Below are positions 4,879-6,332 of a stretch of 6,332 nt of DNA, piece by piece. The position numbers and the translations under genes are program-made. The notes under the pieces were generated by a model that had not been told where the DNA came from, made no database searches, and was given only the letters and a program-made list of their open reading frames with translations. The number at the start of each line of letters is the position of its first letter. The first letter of the stretch is position 1. This DNA is from Pseudomonadota bacterium (GTDB lineage Bacteria > Pseudomonadota > Alphaproteobacteria > UBA9655): positions 1 through 6,332 of the forward strand of contig JAKBAL010000134.1 in NCBI GenBank assembly GCA_021809225.1, written 5' to 3'.

Positions 4879-6306
4879 ATGAAACGCTACTCTTCTCTTT
4901 TAACTTTATGTTTTCTTTCAATAAGTTCTCTTTTAAATGCAGGTTTTGACCCGCAAAATCTTGCTCATGAAAAAGAGACCAAGATTGCTCGAAAACTTCA
5001 AAAGCTCGTCATAAGTAAAGCACGTACGAAGGACAAAGCGCTTTTAGCAGCTTTGCAGGCGCAGGCAGATGCTATTAATAAGCTATCAATAAACTTAGAA
5101 GACCTAGATTCCATCACTCAATATCGTAATGCCAAAACACTTAGTTCTAATCGAAGGCAGGAACTCCAACTACCTACAACAAAAGAACGAGTGACGTCAC
5201 TGTTGAAATCAAGCAACAGAAAAAAAGAAATACTTTCGAATCTATTAAGTGTGAAGATTTTTGGTGAAGCCTCCTTTCAACAGAAGACTCTCATAAAAGC
5301 CAAAACTTACCTTGATCAACTCTGTGACATCGAGGAGGGGAATGACGAGGTTATCGCTCTAGAGTACTTGATTTTGGAACCCACACTCAACCTCATTTTA
5401 GAATTAATGCAAAGAACGATGATTTTTAACTTGATTCATAAAGGGTTGAAGACGAAGGAATTTCTGAGAGAGCCTGAACATGAATTCCTAAATGATGACT
5501 TGTGGCCATTTGTTGAGGGTGCCCTTAAGGGTGGGGGGCTTGTTAATGTGGGTGATGAAGATAGAAAAGTCATTTTTCAAAACGAAAATGGAGATGTAGA
5601 AAGAACTTTCTTAAGATTTTGGCTTTTTCCCAAAGATAGTTTTTTTTCTGCCATTCAAATGGGTAAAGAAGGCTTTAGTGAGTGTCTAATTCGCGAGGGA
5701 AGAAAAGGTCAGAATGCCCAAAAGTTTCGAGATGTTTTTAAAGAACTTATTAAAGCGGCCATACAAAATTCTCCGGGTTTGATAGAGAATCAATCAATTG
5801 AGCATGTAGGCGAACAAAAGTTCGTTGAGTATATAACGTCTCTCAAGAACACAGATTTTTCTCTGTTTGAGGCGGCCGAGGCTTTTAGTTTGATGATCCA
5901 CCAACCTATAACGATATGGGCCCTTTCTCCTGATCAGAAAAGAGCATTTCCTTTGGATATATCAATGGCGAAACGTTTTTTCAAAGAAGGTGGTTTAGAT
6001 GAAGCTCCCGTTGCAAATGGAGGTCTCCATTTAGGGTTGTATAATGGATCCCTTCAACTCTTGCTTGAAGAAGACATTCCTGCGATCGACATCAAAGTCG
6101 CAGTGAATATTGAGAAGAGATCTGTAGAGAAAGTTCAATCGCAAAAAATGGGTTGTAATTTCCCCGTAAGCTTGATTTTAACGCAAAGTGAACACATGAA
6201 AATTCGCCAGCAGATGCCTGCTCTCTTTCAGGATATAAACCAGCCTCTCGTTCAAACTTCGGTAGCTTCAGTACACCAGTCTCTAGAAGCGGATGAGAAA
6301 AAGTAA
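4879..6306 (+). CDS. Exported protein with degenerate OTU (deubiquitinase-like) domain
   Basis: Residues are counted from the ATG at 4879 (475 aa), chosen because GGGGA (4869-4873) lies five nucleotides upstream and the protein then opens with a canonical signal peptide, MKRYSSLLTLCFL to LLNA (1-21). An in-frame ATG at 4867 would add four residues. A long helical, charged region follows (about 25-200). An OTU-like fold at about 240-400 shows FPKDSFFSAI (250-259) at the catalytic-loop position, a helix KFRDVFKELIKAAI (282-295), and EAAEAFSLMIHQPITIWAL (331-349), which matches the conserved middle. GGLHLGLYNGSLQLLL (381-396) is the final strand pair. OTU enzymes cleave ubiquitin using a DGNC cysteine and a late histidine; here both positions read serine (S254, S391). 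It may therefore bind without cutting. The C-terminal 75 residues are unassigned. Family call fairly sure; activity loss is inferred. Confidence 0.72.
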   Translation: MKRYSSLLTLCFLSISSLLNAGFDPQNLAHEKETKIARKLQKLVISKARTKDKALLAALQAQADAINKLSINLEDLDSITQYRNAKTLSSNRRQELQLPTTKERVTSLLKSSNRKKEILSNLLSVKIFGEASFQQKTLIKAKTYLDQLCDIEEGNDEVIALEYLILEPTLNLILELMQRTMIFNLIHKGLKTKEFLREPEHEFLNDDLWPFVEGALKGGGLVNVGDEDRKVIFQNENGDVERTFLRFWLFPKDSFFSAIQMGKEGFSECLIREGRKGQNAQKFRDVFKELIKAAIQNSPGLIENQSIEHVGEQKFVEYITSLKNTDFSLFEAAEAFSLMIHQPITIWALSPDQKRAFPLDISMAKRFFKEGGLDEAPVANGGLHLGLYNGSLQLLLEEDIPAIDIKVAVNIEKRSVEKVQSQKMGCNFPVSLILTQSEHMKIRQQMPALFQDINQPLVQTSVASVHQSLEADEKK

Positions 6307-6332
6307 GAGCAAGATAGGGAGAGTAGATCGGA

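Noticed and set aside
4736..4879. Stop-free frame of 47 codons after AGAAGGAG, with its TAA overlapping the ATG at 4879
   Set aside because: It would have to start with AUU, shows no recognisable protein features, and a promoter for the next gene lies inside it.
4879..4941. Lipoprotein signal at LTLC (Cys11) in the OTU-like protein
   Set aside because: The residue before the cysteine is leucine, not Gly/Ala/Ser, and the cysteine lies in the middle of the hydrophobic core with a better cleavage site at LLNA.

Overview
The window is an AT-rich bacterial stretch that looks like an accessory region of an amoeba-associated intracellular bacterium. The best guess is a Parachlamydiaceae-like chlamydia (Protochlamydia/Neochlamydia type). 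That guess rests on an exported F-box plus leucine-rich-repeat protein and an exported OTU-like protein next to insertion sequences; expanded F-box and OTU families are known in that group. Other amoeba symbionts such as Legionella or Amoebophilus relatives are not excluded, and no housekeeping gene is present to settle it.

Layout: (1) 17-1710, a complete IS66-family element with perfect 18-bp terminal repeats and one intact transposase gene on the minus strand. (2) 1775-2032, a small exported four-cysteine protein, 64 bp from the IS end. (3) 2033-2494, a gene-poor spacer with possible eroded coding sequence. (4) 2495-3715, an exported F-box/LRR protein. (5) 3800-3997 on the minus strand, a small orphan gene with a strong ribosome binding site and a matching promoter. 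(6) 4176-4654, a decayed and truncated IS1595-family transposase. (7) 4655-4878, a spacer carrying a likely promoter. (8) 4879-6306, an exported protein with a degenerate OTU (deubiquitinase-like) domain; the window ends 26 bp after it.

Functionally, the two large non-transposon genes both point at the eukaryotic ubiquitin system. The F-box/LRR protein would recruit targets to a host SCF ligase, while the OTU-like protein appears to lack the catalytic cysteine and histidine and so may bind ubiquitin rather than cleave it. Each gene has its own ribosome binding site and is widely spaced from the others, so they are probably separate transcription units and not one operon. IS debris on both sides of the F-box gene suggests a plastic effector region. 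No RNA gene, CRISPR array, origin or clear rho-independent terminator was seen.
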